Assembly: GCA_044220875.1 (NCBI GenBank) | Contig: JBGAQH010000005.1 | Span: 124,001 to 188,000, forward strand | Source: JAEUIT01 sp044220875 | GTDB taxonomy: Bacteria > Planctomycetota > Phycisphaerae > Phycisphaerales > SM1A02 | Reading direction: 5' to 3' | Length of the DNA: 64,000 nt | In this document: piece by piece, positions 54,262 through 62,963 of the stretch | Layout of the letters: every line of letters starts with the position of its first letter | Numbering within the stretch: position 1 is the first letter of the stretch | Translations under genes and position numbers: made by a program | Notes under the pieces: model-generated | The model's database searches: none | What the model saw: the letters and a program-made list of their open reading frames with translations, nothing else | Told to the model about the DNA's origin: nothing

Positions 54262-55440
54262 ATGGACTTCTCTCCCATGGCCATGTTCCACCGTTCCTCC
54301 GCGTTCCGTCGTTCCGCTTGCGGTGCGACTCTCTTCGCCCGCGTGGTCACCGGCGTCCTCGCCGTCGCGACGCTCGCGACCCCGACGCTTCTCCTCGCGG
54401 CGCCCGCCGCCGCTCAGGACGAGAACAAGACCAAGTTCCGACTCGGCGACCATGTGCCGCCGCTGGACGGCAAGTGGGCCGGCGACCATGGGCCTGACTT
54501 CACCGACGGCATGGTCTACGCGGTCCTCTTCTTCAACAGCCGATCGCAGGGCTCGCGGAAGGGCTTCCTGCAGTTCTGGGATATTCAGGATCGCTACGCC
54601 GGTCAGGTGCAGCTGGTCTTCTTCACCAACGAGAAGATCGGGGACGCCGACGCCTACATCACCAACCGCGGCGTGAAGCGAGGTCAGGTGCCGGTGGGTG
54701 CCGACGGCGACAAGAAGTCATGGGACGCATGGATGAAGGCGACCGGCCAGAGCGGCGACCTCTGCCTCTTCATCGTCGACAAGGCCAAGCGGCTGGTCTG
54801 GGCCGGCGATCCGGGCGACAACGACCTCCACCGGATCTTCACGCTTGTCCTCGCCGATCGATACGACCCGATTTCCGAGGCCAAGGCCCGACCGGCCCTC
54901 GAGGCCGCACGGCGGGCGGGGAAGATCCGCAACTACCGCGACGCCTACCAGCACTACGAGACCGCGATCGCCGTGAACCCGAAGCTCTTCTCGAACATCG
55001 CCCTCGAGAAGTACAAGTTCATGGTGACCGAGGCCCGCGATCCCAAGGCCGGCGCCGCCTACGGCAAGCAATTGCTGGAGACCTATCACGACGACGGTTC
55101 GGCCCTCATCGATCTGGCGCTCATGATCGTGAGCGACCAGGAGATCAAGGAGCGCGACACGGCTCTCGCCGAGGCGGCGGTCGGACGCATGCTTTCGCTG
55201 GCCGCGCCGGCCCCGAAGCCGAGCGAGCCCAGCCTTCTTTCCCGCTACGCGACCTACCAGTTTCAGACCGGCAAGGTGAAGGAAGCCGTGGACTCGCAGA
55301 TGGAGGCGTGGATGATCGCGCCGGAGTCCGCCAAGGCCGCGTACAAGATCAAGCTCGATCAGTTCCGAAACGCCCTGAAGGCCTCCGAGGCGAAGGCGGG
55401 CGACTCGGCCAAGGACCCCGCCAAGGACACCGCGAAGTAA
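54262..55440 (+). CDS. Secreted thioredoxin-fold-like protein with TPR-like C-terminus
   Basis: A 392-residue exported protein: a basic N-terminus and hydrophobic stretch (VVTGVLAVATLATPTLLLAAPAAAQ). Residues ~45-185 have a TlpA/redoxin-like outline (FRLGDHVPPLDGKWAGDHGPDF, MVYAVLFFNSRSQGSRKGFLQFWDIQDRY, VQLVFFTNEK) but no CxxC, so a thiol-redox role is unlikely. Residues ~200-370 are helical and TPR-like (GKIRNYRDAYQHYETAIAVNP, YATYQFQTGKVKEAVDSQMEAW). The C-terminus is Lys/Asp/Ala-rich. Function is not known. rpe follows five nt downstream, so the two are probably co-transcribed. Confidence 0.8.
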   Translation: MDFSPMAMFHRSSAFRRSACGATLFARVVTGVLAVATLATPTLLLAAPAAAQDENKTKFRLGDHVPPLDGKWAGDHGPDFTDGMVYAVLFFNSRSQGSRKGFLQFWDIQDRYAGQVQLVFFTNEKIGDADAYITNRGVKRGQVPVGADGDKKSWDAWMKATGQSGDLCLFIVDKAKRLVWAGDPGDNDLHRIFTLVLADRYDPISEAKARPALEAARRAGKIRNYRDAYQHYETAIAVNPKLFSNIALEKYKFMVTEARDPKAGAAYGKQLLETYHDDGSALIDLALMIVSDQEIKERDTALAEAAVGRMLSLAAPAPKPSEPSLLSRYATYQFQTGKVKEAVDSQMEAWMIAPESAKAAYKIKLDQFRNALKASEAKAGDSAKDPAKDTAK

Positions 55441-55445
55441 GGGCC

Positions 55446-56159
55446 GTGCCGATCGCCGCAGCATCACCAACCGCGTCGGGGGTCCGCACGGATCTCCTTC
55501 GACGTCCGACCAGGGCCCCGCTCATCGCGCCGAGCATTCTCTCGGCCGACTTCACGCGGCTGGGCGAGGAGTGCCGTGCCGTGCTCGCCGCGGGCGGCGA
55601 CCTGCTGCACGTTGACGTGATGGACGGGCACTTCGCCCCCAACCTCTCGATGGGGCCGGCGATATGCGCAGCGGCGCGGAGGGCGGTGCCTGACGCATTC
55701 CTCGACGTGCACCTCATGGTCACCGACCCGGCGTTCTTCGTCGGACCCTTCCACAACGCCGGGGCCAATCACTGCACGGTCCACGTCGAGGTGCTCGAAG
55801 ACCCGCGGCCGCTTGCCGAGCGGATCCGTTCGCTGGGCATGACCGCCGGGCTGGCCTTCAACCCCGACACGCCCATCGAGCGGGTGCTGCCCTTCGCCGG
55901 GGCGTTTGACATGTTCCTCTGCATGAGCGTCTTCCCCGGATTCTCCGGGCAGAAGTTCATCCCCGAGGTGCTCGCCAAGTGCGCCCAACTCAAGCCGCAC
56001 CTGCGGGCCGACCAGCGCCTCGAGATCGACGGGGGGGTTGCGCCGGACACGGTCGCGGGCTGTCGAAACGCCGGATGCGACGTGCTGGTGGCGGCGACCG
56101 CGATCTTCTCCAAGCCCGACTACCGAGAGCCGATTCGGACGTTGCGCGGCGTCGATTGA
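55446..56159 (+). CDS. rpe: Ribulose-phosphate 3-epimerase
   Basis: A 237-residue TIM-barrel enzyme. It has PLIAPSILSADFTRLGEECR (active-site Ser/Asp), LLHVDVMDGHFAPNLSMG (metal His and Asp), FLDVHLMVTDP (His), MSVFPGFSGQKFIPE and RLEIDGGVAPDTVAGC (catalytic Asp). It interconverts ribulose-5-phosphate and xylulose-5-phosphate. The GTG at 55446 gives ~25 residues before the conserved start, slightly longer than usual; no internal ATG or GTG suits better. It lies between the secreted-protein gene and accD. Confidence 0.95.
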   Translation: MPIAAASPTASGVRTDLLRRPTRAPLIAPSILSADFTRLGEECRAVLAAGGDLLHVDVMDGHFAPNLSMGPAICAAARRAVPDAFLDVHLMVTDPAFFVGPFHNAGANHCTVHVEVLEDPRPLAERIRSLGMTAGLAFNPDTPIERVLPFAGAFDMFLCMSVFPGFSGQKFIPEVLAKCAQLKPHLRADQRLEIDGGVAPDTVAGCRNAGCDVLVAATAIFSKPDYREPIRTLRGVD

Positions 56160-56165
56160 TAGACT
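56160..56165 (+). promoter_or_regulatory. Possible -10 element TAGACT before accD
   Basis: TAGACTCCCG resembles the TAC[A/G]CTCCC elements and lies 14 nt before the accD ATG, overlapping the end of rpe. accD may therefore have its own promoter within the rpe-accD-lnt run. Confidence 0.3.
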
Positions 56166-56179
56166 CCCGCTCACCGCCC

Positions 56180-57082
56180 ATGTCGAGCATCCCGAACACG
56201 CCCGCAGCTCCCTCTTCCGCGCCGATCGGGCCGCCGGCCGGCGGCGGCGACGCGGCGACCGACGGCACCGCCGAGGTCTTTGCCGAAAAGAAGGGCGTCC
56301 CCGAGGGCCTGTGGATCAAGTGTCCGGGTTGCGCGGAGACGGTCTTCAAGAAGTCCGTCGAGGCCAACCTCCACGTCTGCCCGAAGTGCCAGCATCACAT
56401 GCGGGTCTCCGGACGGCAGCGGGTGGAACAGCTCACGGACCCTGGCTCGTTTGAACCCTTCAACCACGACATGTCGCCCGCCGATCCGCTGGGATTCGTC
56501 GACGAGAAGCCCTACCTGCAGCGGATCCGCGAGACCCAGAAGAAGACCGGCGAGAACGACGCCCTGCATTCGGGGTACGGCTTCATCAAGGGGCGGCGCG
56601 TCGTGCTTGCCGCCATGGACTTCAAGTTCTTCGGCGGCTCGATGGGTTCGGTGGTCGGCGAGAAGATCACCCAGGCGATCGAGCGCGCGACCGATGCGGA
56701 CCTGCCGCTGGTCATCGTGAGCTGCTCCGGCGGCGCCCGCATGCAGGAGTCGGGCTTCTCACTCATGCAGATGGCGAAGACCAGCGCCGCTCTCGCCCGC
56801 TTTCACGAGTCAAAGGGCCTCTACATCTCCGTGCTCGCTGACCCGACGACCGGCGGCGTGACGGCGAGCTTCGCGATGCTCGGCGACGTGATCTTCGCCG
56901 AGCCGAAGGCCCTCATCGGCTTTGCGGGCCCGCGGGTCATCGCCCAGACCATTCGCCAAGAGCTGCCTCCGGGCTTCCAGACCGCGGAGTTCCTCCTCGA
57001 GTCGGGGTTCCTCGACCGCATCGTGCACCGGAAGGACCTCCGCAGCGAGATCAGCCGCGTGATCGACTATGCGGGCAAGTGA
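56180..57082 (+). CDS. accD: Acetyl-CoA carboxylase carboxyltransferase subunit beta
   Basis: 300 residues from the ATG at 56180. A Pro/Ala-rich N-terminus precedes the zinc ribbon (IKCPGCAETVFKK..LHVCPKCQHH) and the carboxyltransferase domain: FKFFGGSMGSVVGEKI, SCSGGARMQESGFSLMQMAKT and DPTTGGVTASFAMLGD. With AccA it transfers CO2 from biotinyl-AccB to acetyl-CoA. accA is not in the window; accB and accC lie 40 kb away, as in other split ACC layouts. The 3' end overlaps lnt by 14 nt. Confidence 0.96.
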   Translation: MSSIPNTPAAPSSAPIGPPAGGGDAATDGTAEVFAEKKGVPEGLWIKCPGCAETVFKKSVEANLHVCPKCQHHMRVSGRQRVEQLTDPGSFEPFNHDMSPADPLGFVDEKPYLQRIRETQKKTGENDALHSGYGFIKGRRVVLAAMDFKFFGGSMGSVVGEKITQAIERATDADLPLVIVSCSGGARMQESGFSLMQMAKTSAALARFHESKGLYISVLADPTTGGVTASFAMLGDVIFAEPKALIGFAGPRVIAQTIRQELPPGFQTAEFLLESGFLDRIVHRKDLRSEISRVIDYAGK

Positions 57083-58880
57083 TCGGCAGACAGGCGACGC
57101 GGCGGTGGCCACCGCGACGCCGTCGCTCCCGACCGCCATGCGCTGGCCGGCGACCATCGGCTGGGCGCTGCTTGCCTCGGCTTGCTTCACGCTCGTCTGG
57201 CCCCCCTTTGAATGCTGGTGGCTCGCCTTCGTGGCCGTCGCCCCGCTGTCGATCATGGCGATCGCCCAGCCGACGGCGCGGCGCGCGTTCGTCGTGACGG
57301 CGCTGACCCAGGCGCTGCCATGGGGGTTCGTGCACGCCTGGATGGTGCAGCTCACGCCGGCGGGGGGCGTGCTGTTGGACCTCTACTGCGCGCTGTACAC
57401 GGCGCTCTTCGCGGTCCTCGTCCGGCGCGTCGCCCGCGCGCCGGGCACCGCAGCGATCCCCATGGCGCTCGTGATTCCGCTGCTCTGGTCGGGCGCCGAA
57501 TACCTGCGCTCGACGGTGATCTTGGGCGGCTATCCCTGGTACACGCTCGGGCTCCCCCTTGCCGGCACGGAGGATTCCGCCGGTTGGTGGGCCCAATCGG
57601 CATCGCTTGGCGGCGTCCATCTGCTGTCGACCGTCGCAGCGATGTTCGGCGGCTGCCTCGTCGATCTCTGGCGGCTCCGCGCCGGCATCGGCGATCGGCG
57701 AAGGGTGCGGCGCTGGGTGCTCATCACGCTTGCGGTGCAGGCGGCCAATCTCGGGTTCGGCGCATGGGTCGTCACCACAACAGCGACCCAGGCCGGACCG
57801 ACGGTGCTCGTCGTCCAGACGGACCTGTCGGTCTCGAACAAGAACGCCTGGTCCAAGGAGGATCAGGAGCGGGACACCGTCGTCTACCTGAAGGCGACGA
57901 TGGCCGGCGCGAACGCCGCCAAGGAGAGGGGCCAGCCCGTTGATCTTGTGGCCTGGCCAGAGACCATGGTTCCGGGCTTTGGGCTCGACGTTGAGACCAT
58001 TCGCACCCTCTCCGAGGGGAAGTACTACCCGGGTTCGATGTACGCCGACGCGCTCGCCGGGCTGCAGGAGCGAATGGGGATCCCGTTGCTGGTCGGCTCG
58101 GGCTCCTACCTTGGACTTCGGGCCAACACCGAGACCGAGTCGTGGGAGTGGGACCGCCACTTCAATAGCGCGTATCTCATCGACGGTCCTCCGCCCTACG
58201 CCCGCTACGACAAGCTTTTTCTCACGCCGATGGGCGAGGAGATGCCGCTCATTTCCCGCTGGGAGTGGCTCGAGAAGGAACTCTTGGCCCTCAGCGCGCC
58301 GGGAATGACCTTCGATCTCGAAGCGGGGGAAAAGCCGATTCGCTTTACCGTGCCGTGGCGATCCGCCGCTCCGGCATCGAACGATCGGGGCGGCGGTCTC
58401 CGATTCGTCACCCCCATCTGCTTCGAGGACACCTCCGGCCCGCTCTGCCGCACCCTCTGTTACGAGGCCGGCGCCCGGCGGGTCGACCTCATGGTCAATC
58501 TCAGCAACGACGGCTGGTTCGGCTGGAGCGCCGCCGGTCGCGCGCAACACGTCCTCCACGCCCGCATGCGCTCGATCGAGCTCGCGGTGCCGATGATCCG
58601 CTGCGCCAACACCGGGTACAGCGTGGCGATCGAGTGGAACGGGCGGGTGAGCGGTCGCGTCGGCGAGGCGGGGGCCGCGCCGGCCGTGGGCACGGGTACC
58701 ATGGTCGAACCGCTCACGGTCCGCCGCTGCGAGCGGACCACGCTGTACGGGCGCATCGGCGATCTCTGGCCATGGCTCATGGTGGTGGCCACGGGATACC
58801 TGTGGATGCGTAGCCGACGGATCGGCGAACGCAGCGCATCACCGGTTGCATCGTCTCATCGAGAAAGGACGCTCGGATGA
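57069..58880 (+). CDS. lnt: Apolipoprotein N-acyltransferase
   Basis: A 603-residue inner-membrane enzyme, somewhat longer than E. coli Lnt (512). The N-terminal half has six or so helices (IGWALLASACFTLVWPPFECWW, etc.) with LLWSGAEYLRSTVILGGYPW. The C-terminal nitrilase-type domain has the triad in LVAWPETMVPG (Glu near 297), YARYDKLFLTPMGE (Lys near 381) and TPICFEDTSG (Cys near 452). It adds the third acyl chain to lipoproteins. The gene starts inside accD and ends in an ATGA overlap with the next gene, itself a lipoprotein. The need for Lnt fits the lipoproteins seen in the window. Confidence 0.95.
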   Translation: MRASDRQTGDAAVATATPSLPTAMRWPATIGWALLASACFTLVWPPFECWWLAFVAVAPLSIMAIAQPTARRAFVVTALTQALPWGFVHAWMVQLTPAGGVLLDLYCALYTALFAVLVRRVARAPGTAAIPMALVIPLLWSGAEYLRSTVILGGYPWYTLGLPLAGTEDSAGWWAQSASLGGVHLLSTVAAMFGGCLVDLWRLRAGIGDRRRVRRWVLITLAVQAANLGFGAWVVTTTATQAGPTVLVVQTDLSVSNKNAWSKEDQERDTVVYLKATMAGANAAKERGQPVDLVAWPETMVPGFGLDVETIRTLSEGKYYPGSMYADALAGLQERMGIPLLVGSGSYLGLRANTETESWEWDRHFNSAYLIDGPPPYARYDKLFLTPMGEEMPLISRWEWLEKELLALSAPGMTFDLEAGEKPIRFTVPWRSAAPASNDRGGGLRFVTPICFEDTSGPLCRTLCYEAGARRVDLMVNLSNDGWFGWSAAGRAQHVLHARMRSIELAVPMIRCANTGYSVAIEWNGRVSGRVGEAGAAPAVGTGTMVEPLTVRRCERTTLYGRIGDLWPWLMVVATGYLWMRSRRIGERSASPVASSHRERTLG

Positions 58881-60076
58881 AGAACCCACAGTCGTCGCAT
58901 CGTGCCTCGTCGAATCGCGCAGCCTTCGGTGGCGTGCGTCGCACCGCCGTGATCTCGCTCGCGGCGTGCATCGTTCCTCTTGCGTCCTGCGGCGGTGCGC
59001 CCAAGGACGGCAGCGCCGCAACCTGGAGCAGCAAGAACCAATCCGCCGGCACGCAGCCGACGTTCCCGGCGGAGGGGCCGGCCCGCGACGGTCGGGTGGA
59101 GCCGATCGGCGAGCCCGCGGTTCTTGCCCGGCCCACGCCGCGCGAGCAGAGCGACCCGATGACGCTTCGCCGGCGGGCGGTCGATGTGGCCCACGAGGCG
59201 ATGGCCTCGACGTCGGCCCTCCTTCGCGCTCACGCGATCGAGGCGTTGGTCAATTCGCCCTCTGACCTCGACAGTGTGGTCGGACGCGGCCTCATCGACG
59301 AGAACCGCGGCGTCCGATTCGTCGCGGCGCTGGCCATCGCCCGCGCCAAGCGTTCCGAACTCTCGCATCTCGTCGAGCCGTTGCTTCGCGACGACTCCCT
59401 GTCGGTTCGGGCCGCGGCCATCGCGGCGCTCGCTCTCTGCGGCCGTCATCCGGACCTCACGCCGCTGGCGACCATGATTCGAAGCGAGGACACCGAGGTG
59501 CGCGGCAACGCATACCTCGCCCTGGGCACGATCGGCGCGGACGCGGGTGGGGGGTCGGCGATCCAGATGGTCCGCGAGTCGGTGGGCCAGGGACTCTCGA
59601 TGGCGGATAGCTCGAAGATCAAGATCGTCGAGCTGCAGGCGGCCGAGTGCCTCGTCCGTCTCGGCCGTTCGGAGGAGGTCGAGCCGATTCGCGCGGCGCT
59701 CTTCGCGCCGGCGGAACTCAACGAAGTGACTGCGCTGGCGTGCCAGATGATCGGTCGCCTGAAGGACGGCCGAGCCCGCCCGATGCTGGAGCGTCTCGTC
59801 GAGGCCGATCGCGATTCCGCCCGTCCGGCGGAAATCAGGCTCGTTGCGCTGGAGGCGCTGGCCCGCCTTGGGGTCGATCCGTCGCGCGTGGTCCCGCTGG
59901 CCAGCCCCTTCCTCGCCGCGCCGCAGCCGGCGCAGCGAGCGCAGGCCTGTCTGGTCCTCGGCGCCAGCGGCAGTGCCGGGGCATTGGCCTCGGTCGAGCC
60001 GCTCCTTGACGACCGCGATCCGGTCGTTCGCCTGGCCGCGGCCGCTGCAATTCTCGAGGGAACGACGGCTCGCTGA
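58877..60076 (+). CDS. HEAT-repeat lipoprotein
   Basis: A 399-residue protein. A lipoprotein signal (RRTAVISLAACIVPLASC) gives a mature Cys near residue 38. Most of the rest is HEAT/PBS-lyase-type helical repeats: LRAHAIEALVNS, VRFVAALAIARAK, VRAAAIAALALCG, VRGNAYLALGTIG and VRLAAAAAILEG. Such scaffolds bind partner proteins; none is identified. The start overlaps the lnt stop in ATGA, so translation is probably coupled to lnt. It ends before an apparent new promoter at 60204. Confidence 0.88.
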   Translation: MKNPQSSHRASSNRAAFGGVRRTAVISLAACIVPLASCGGAPKDGSAATWSSKNQSAGTQPTFPAEGPARDGRVEPIGEPAVLARPTPREQSDPMTLRRRAVDVAHEAMASTSALLRAHAIEALVNSPSDLDSVVGRGLIDENRGVRFVAALAIARAKRSELSHLVEPLLRDDSLSVRAAAIAALALCGRHPDLTPLATMIRSEDTEVRGNAYLALGTIGADAGGGSAIQMVRESVGQGLSMADSSKIKIVELQAAECLVRLGRSEEVEPIRAALFAPAELNEVTALACQMIGRLKDGRARPMLERLVEADRDSARPAEIRLVALEALARLGVDPSRVVPLASPFLAAPQPAQRAQACLVLGASGSAGALASVEPLLDDRDPVVRLAAAAAILEGTTAR

Positions 60077-60203
60077 GCCCTGTCGACCCTCTGCTGCGTA
60101 TGGCTCGGGTGCGTTCCCGATGGGATCGCTCGCATGCGACGCGCGGTCTTCGAACACCGCTTCGCCAACGGACTTTTTGCCGACCAGAAGCGACCTCGAA
60201 GCG

Positions 60204-60232
60204 TTGACATCACGTTCCGCCACGGTTACAAC
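60204..60232 (+). promoter_or_regulatory. Sigma-70-like promoter for the coiled-coil/mre region
   Basis: TTGACA (60204-60209), a 17-nt spacer and TACAAC (60227-60232) form the best match to a canonical sigma-70 promoter that I saw in the window. It lies 86 nt before the GTG of the coiled-coil gene. Confidence 0.6.
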
Positions 60233-60318
60233 CTTCGGCTCGGTGTGATCGCTCTTGCGAGCGCCGCGCACCCTCCCCACGCTACTCCCCTTAAGGCTCC
60301 ACTCGAGGTACGACCCCC

Positions 60319-61218
60319 GTGCACGTCCTGACGAAGATCTTCATCGTGCTGGTGACGCTCTTGGCTCTCGCGATCGTCCCGCTGGTGGCCGTCTATGCGA
60401 CGAACGAAGGCAAGTACAAGCAGCTCTGGATGAACGAGGAGGCGAACGCGGCCAGCGCCGCCGCCAAGGCGTCGGCGCTCGAGGCCCAGAAGGCCGCCGC
60501 CGAGACCGCCCTCGCGACCCAGATCACCGAACTGAACAACATCATCGCCGGCCTCCGCAAGGAAGCCGACCTCAAGGGCGCGGACATCCGCAAGCTTCAG
60601 GGCGACCTGAAGGCCTCCTCGTCGCTTCAGGCGAGCATCAACTCGAACCTCGAGATCATGGCCCAGACCGGCAAGCAGGCGGTCACCACGAACGAGGCGC
60701 TCGTGAAGGAAGTTCGCGACCTCCGCGAGAAGGTCATCCTCGCCGAGAAGACGGTGATCGAGCTCGACCAGACGGTCAGCACGCTCCAGTCGCAGCTCGA
60801 GGTCGCCGACGCGGCCCGCAAGGCCGTGCAGGAGGAGCTCCAGAAGGTCCGTGAGGAGAAGGTTGCCGCCCTCGCCGAGAGCGCGAAGTTCCGGGCCATG
60901 TTCGGCGAGCTTCCGAAGGCCGTCGGCGTCGCCGCGATCAGCGAAGACGCCGGCCGCGTTCCGGCCGACCGTGACCTCTCCGCAACCGTGCTCAGCGTCT
61001 CGGCCGTCAATGGCCAGAACTTGGTCGAGGTCAACGCCGGCGCCCGCGACGGCATCAAGGAGGGTTGGACCCTCGTCGTCAGCGATGGCGGCAACTACGT
61101 CGCCGACATCCGGATCATCAAGGTCGACGTGAACCGGGCCACCGGCATCGCCAAGTTCGTCAACAGCGGCCAATCCATCGCGGTCGGCCAGCGTGCGGTT
61201 GCTCGCCGCGGCGAGTAA
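60319..61218 (+). CDS. Membrane-anchored coiled-coil protein with MreC-like C-terminal beta domain
   Basis: 299 residues from a GTG at 60319. One N-terminal helix (IFIVLVTLLALAIVPLVAVYA) is followed by a long coiled coil (~45-195, Ala/Lys/Glu-rich heptads) and a C-terminal beta-rich domain (ATVLSVSAVNGQNLVEVNAGARDGIKEGWTLV.., GQRAVARRGE) that resembles the MreC barrel in pattern ('G..DGI..G..V'). It is not obviously MreC, since a separate mreC follows. Function is unknown; position suggests cell-envelope or shape work. A 60-residue membrane protein gene follows after 78 nt. Confidence 0.82.
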   Translation: MHVLTKIFIVLVTLLALAIVPLVAVYATNEGKYKQLWMNEEANAASAAAKASALEAQKAAAETALATQITELNNIIAGLRKEADLKGADIRKLQGDLKASSSLQASINSNLEIMAQTGKQAVTTNEALVKEVRDLREKVILAEKTVIELDQTVSTLQSQLEVADAARKAVQEELQKVREEKVAALAESAKFRAMFGELPKAVGVAAISEDAGRVPADRDLSATVLSVSAVNGQNLVEVNAGARDGIKEGWTLVVSDGGNYVADIRIIKVDVNRATGIAKFVNSGQSIAVGQRAVARRGE

Positions 61219-61296
61219 CTCGACGGAGCCTTGCGTTGATCCACGTGCCCGCCTGCGGGCAGACTCCCTGACCTGACCCCGAAACGAGACTTTCCG

Positions 61297-61479
61297 ATGG
61301 CTCAAGTGAACAGCTCGATGCGACGCAGCGGCGGTGACATGGACGTGTACACGGCGCTGCTTGCCGCGGCCGCCGTGGTGCTCGCCCTCGGCGTCATCGC
61401 CCTGGTGATCGCCAACACCGAGCACTCCAAGAACAGCCGCAGCTCCGAGGGCGGCCCGTTCACGATCATCAACGGCTGA
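61297..61479 (+). CDS. Small single-pass membrane protein
   Basis: A 60-residue protein: polar N-terminus, one helix (VYTALLAAAAVVLALGVIALVIA), and a short polar tail (NTEHSKNSRSSEGGPFTIING). Its composition and its place between the coiled-coil gene and mreB, just ahead of a clean terminator, argue that it is real. The family is not recognised. It may be a small partner of the coiled-coil protein or the elongasome; that is inference. Confidence 0.7.
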   Translation: MAQVNSSMRRSGGDMDVYTALLAAAAVVLALGVIALVIANTEHSKNSRSSEGGPFTIING

Positions 61480-61788
61480 GCCGGCCCGAACGCCGCGTGG
61501 GCGTCGGCCTGCTGCTCAGGCCGAATGCTGGAGCCCCGAGCGGCGCTCGGTCGATGGTCCCTTCAGAAACAGAGAGAAAGGCCCGCACGTGCGGGCCTTT
61601 CTCGCTTATCGTGGTCGCTGACGGCAGGTTTTCGGACTGTCGGGGGCATGGATGGCCTTCGGCGGTGCGGCGTTGGTGACCGGTCGTCCATCGCCTGTTC
61701 GTCGTGCCGAGACCGGTGTGGTCTGGCTCCGGCGAACGGAGCCGATCCAATCCCCTGCAACACCCGGACGCGGGATGGAGTCGATTCG
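61480..61788. other. Intergenic region between the miniprotein gene and mreB
   Basis: Apart from the palindromic terminator (61574-61603) I see no gene or recognisable RNA. The mreB promoter should lie in the ~185 nt after it, but no clear box was found. Confidence 0.55.
61574..61603. terminator. Perfect 30-bp palindromic terminator
   Basis: GAGAAAGGCCCGCAC is followed at once by its exact inverse GTGCGGGCCTTTCTC. The G+C-rich stem flanked by A and T runs is typical of an intrinsic terminator. Symmetry would allow action in both directions. It separates the miniprotein gene (stop 95 nt earlier) from mreB. Confidence 0.75.
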
Positions 61789-62844
61789 GTGTTTGCTCTT
61801 GACAGGCTGCTTGGTTGGTTCAGCGTCGACATGGGGATCGACCTCGGTACCTGCAACACCTTGGTGTGCGTGCGGGGCGAGGGCATTGTCCTCAACGAGC
61901 CTTCGGTCGTCGCTGTCCGCAAGGGGACGACCCACGTCCTCAACAACGGTACGGCGGTTGGCTGGGCGGCGAAGGAGATGCTCGGCAAGACGCCGGGCTC
62001 GATCTCCGCGATCCGCCCCATGAAGGACGGCGTCATCGCCGACTTCCAGATCACCGAGGCGATGCTCTCCTACTTCATCAACAAGGTGAACGGGAAGAGC
62101 CGCATCGTCGGCCCCCGCGTCGTCATCGCCGTCCCTGCCGGCATCACCGCGGTCGAACGACAGGCGGTGAAGCAGAGCGCCCAGCGGGCCGGGGCCCGCA
62201 CCGTGTTCACGCTGGAGGAGCCCTTCGCCGCGGCGCTCGGCGCCGGACTTCCCGTGGCCGAGGCGACGGCAAGCATGATCGTCGACATCGGCGGCGGCAC
62301 CTCGGACATCGCCATCATCTCGCTCGCCGACATTGCCGCGTGCGAATCGGTGCGCGTCGCGGGCGACGATTTCGACGAGGCCATCATCGACTACATGAAG
62401 AAGGCCTACAGCCTCACCATCGGCGAGCAGACCGCCGAGCGGATCAAGGTCGAGATAGGCAGTGCGGCGCCGATCGGCGAGACGCTCACGATGGACGTGC
62501 GCGGCCGCGACATGGTGTCGGGCCTTCCGCGCAAGACCGTCGTCACCAGCGACGAGATCCGCGAGTGCCTGCAGGAGCCGATCTCGGCGATCACCGAGGC
62601 GGTGCTGCGGACGCTTGAGAACGCCGAGCCCGAGCTTGCCGCCGACCTCGTCGACAACGGCATCCTGCTGGCCGGCGGCGGCGCGCTCCTGCGCGGCATC
62701 GATCGCGTCATCTCCAATGCCACCGGCCTTGAGACCAAGATCGCGGACGATCCGCTCACCTGCGTGGCTCGCGGGACGAGCATGTTCCTTGAGAACCTCG
62801 AAAGCTGGAAGCAGGTCCTCGATGGCGAGGACGGCGACTCGTGA
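61789..62844 (+). CDS. mreB: Rod shape-determining protein MreB
   Basis: 351 residues from a GTG at 61789. It starts FALDRLLGWFSVDMGIDLGTCNTLVCVRGEGIVLNEPSVVA, then has AVPAGITAVERQAVKQSAQRAGA, the phosphate-2 motif MIVDIGGGTSDIAIISL and the C-terminal NGILLAGGGALLRGIDRVI. The bacterial actin homologue MreB forms membrane filaments that guide lateral wall synthesis. The LGTCNTL has Cys where most MreB proteins have Ala (LGTANTL). Longer upstream frames run through the terminator and are rejected. mreC follows after 119 nt and mreD overlaps it. Confidence 0.96.
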   Translation: MFALDRLLGWFSVDMGIDLGTCNTLVCVRGEGIVLNEPSVVAVRKGTTHVLNNGTAVGWAAKEMLGKTPGSISAIRPMKDGVIADFQITEAMLSYFINKVNGKSRIVGPRVVIAVPAGITAVERQAVKQSAQRAGARTVFTLEEPFAAALGAGLPVAEATASMIVDIGGGTSDIAIISLADIAACESVRVAGDDFDEAIIDYMKKAYSLTIGEQTAERIKVEIGSAAPIGETLTMDVRGRDMVSGLPRKTVVTSDEIRECLQEPISAITEAVLRTLENAEPELAADLVDNGILLAGGGALLRGIDRVISNATGLETKIADDPLTCVARGTSMFLENLESWKQVLDGEDGDS

Positions 62845-62963
62845 GCGGCTTCGGCTGACGGTTGTGAGTCGGTGCGGGCGAGCCGCCGCCGTCCGGCGGT
62901 CATCACACGATCGTCACCACAAGCCGGATCTGCACGTCCCCCCATCTCACGCCATGTCATGCC

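Noticed and set aside
61525..61788. mreB starting upstream at 61525
   Set aside because: That extension would translate the palindromic terminator and gives no MreB-like residues; the GTG at 61789 begins the conserved N-terminus.
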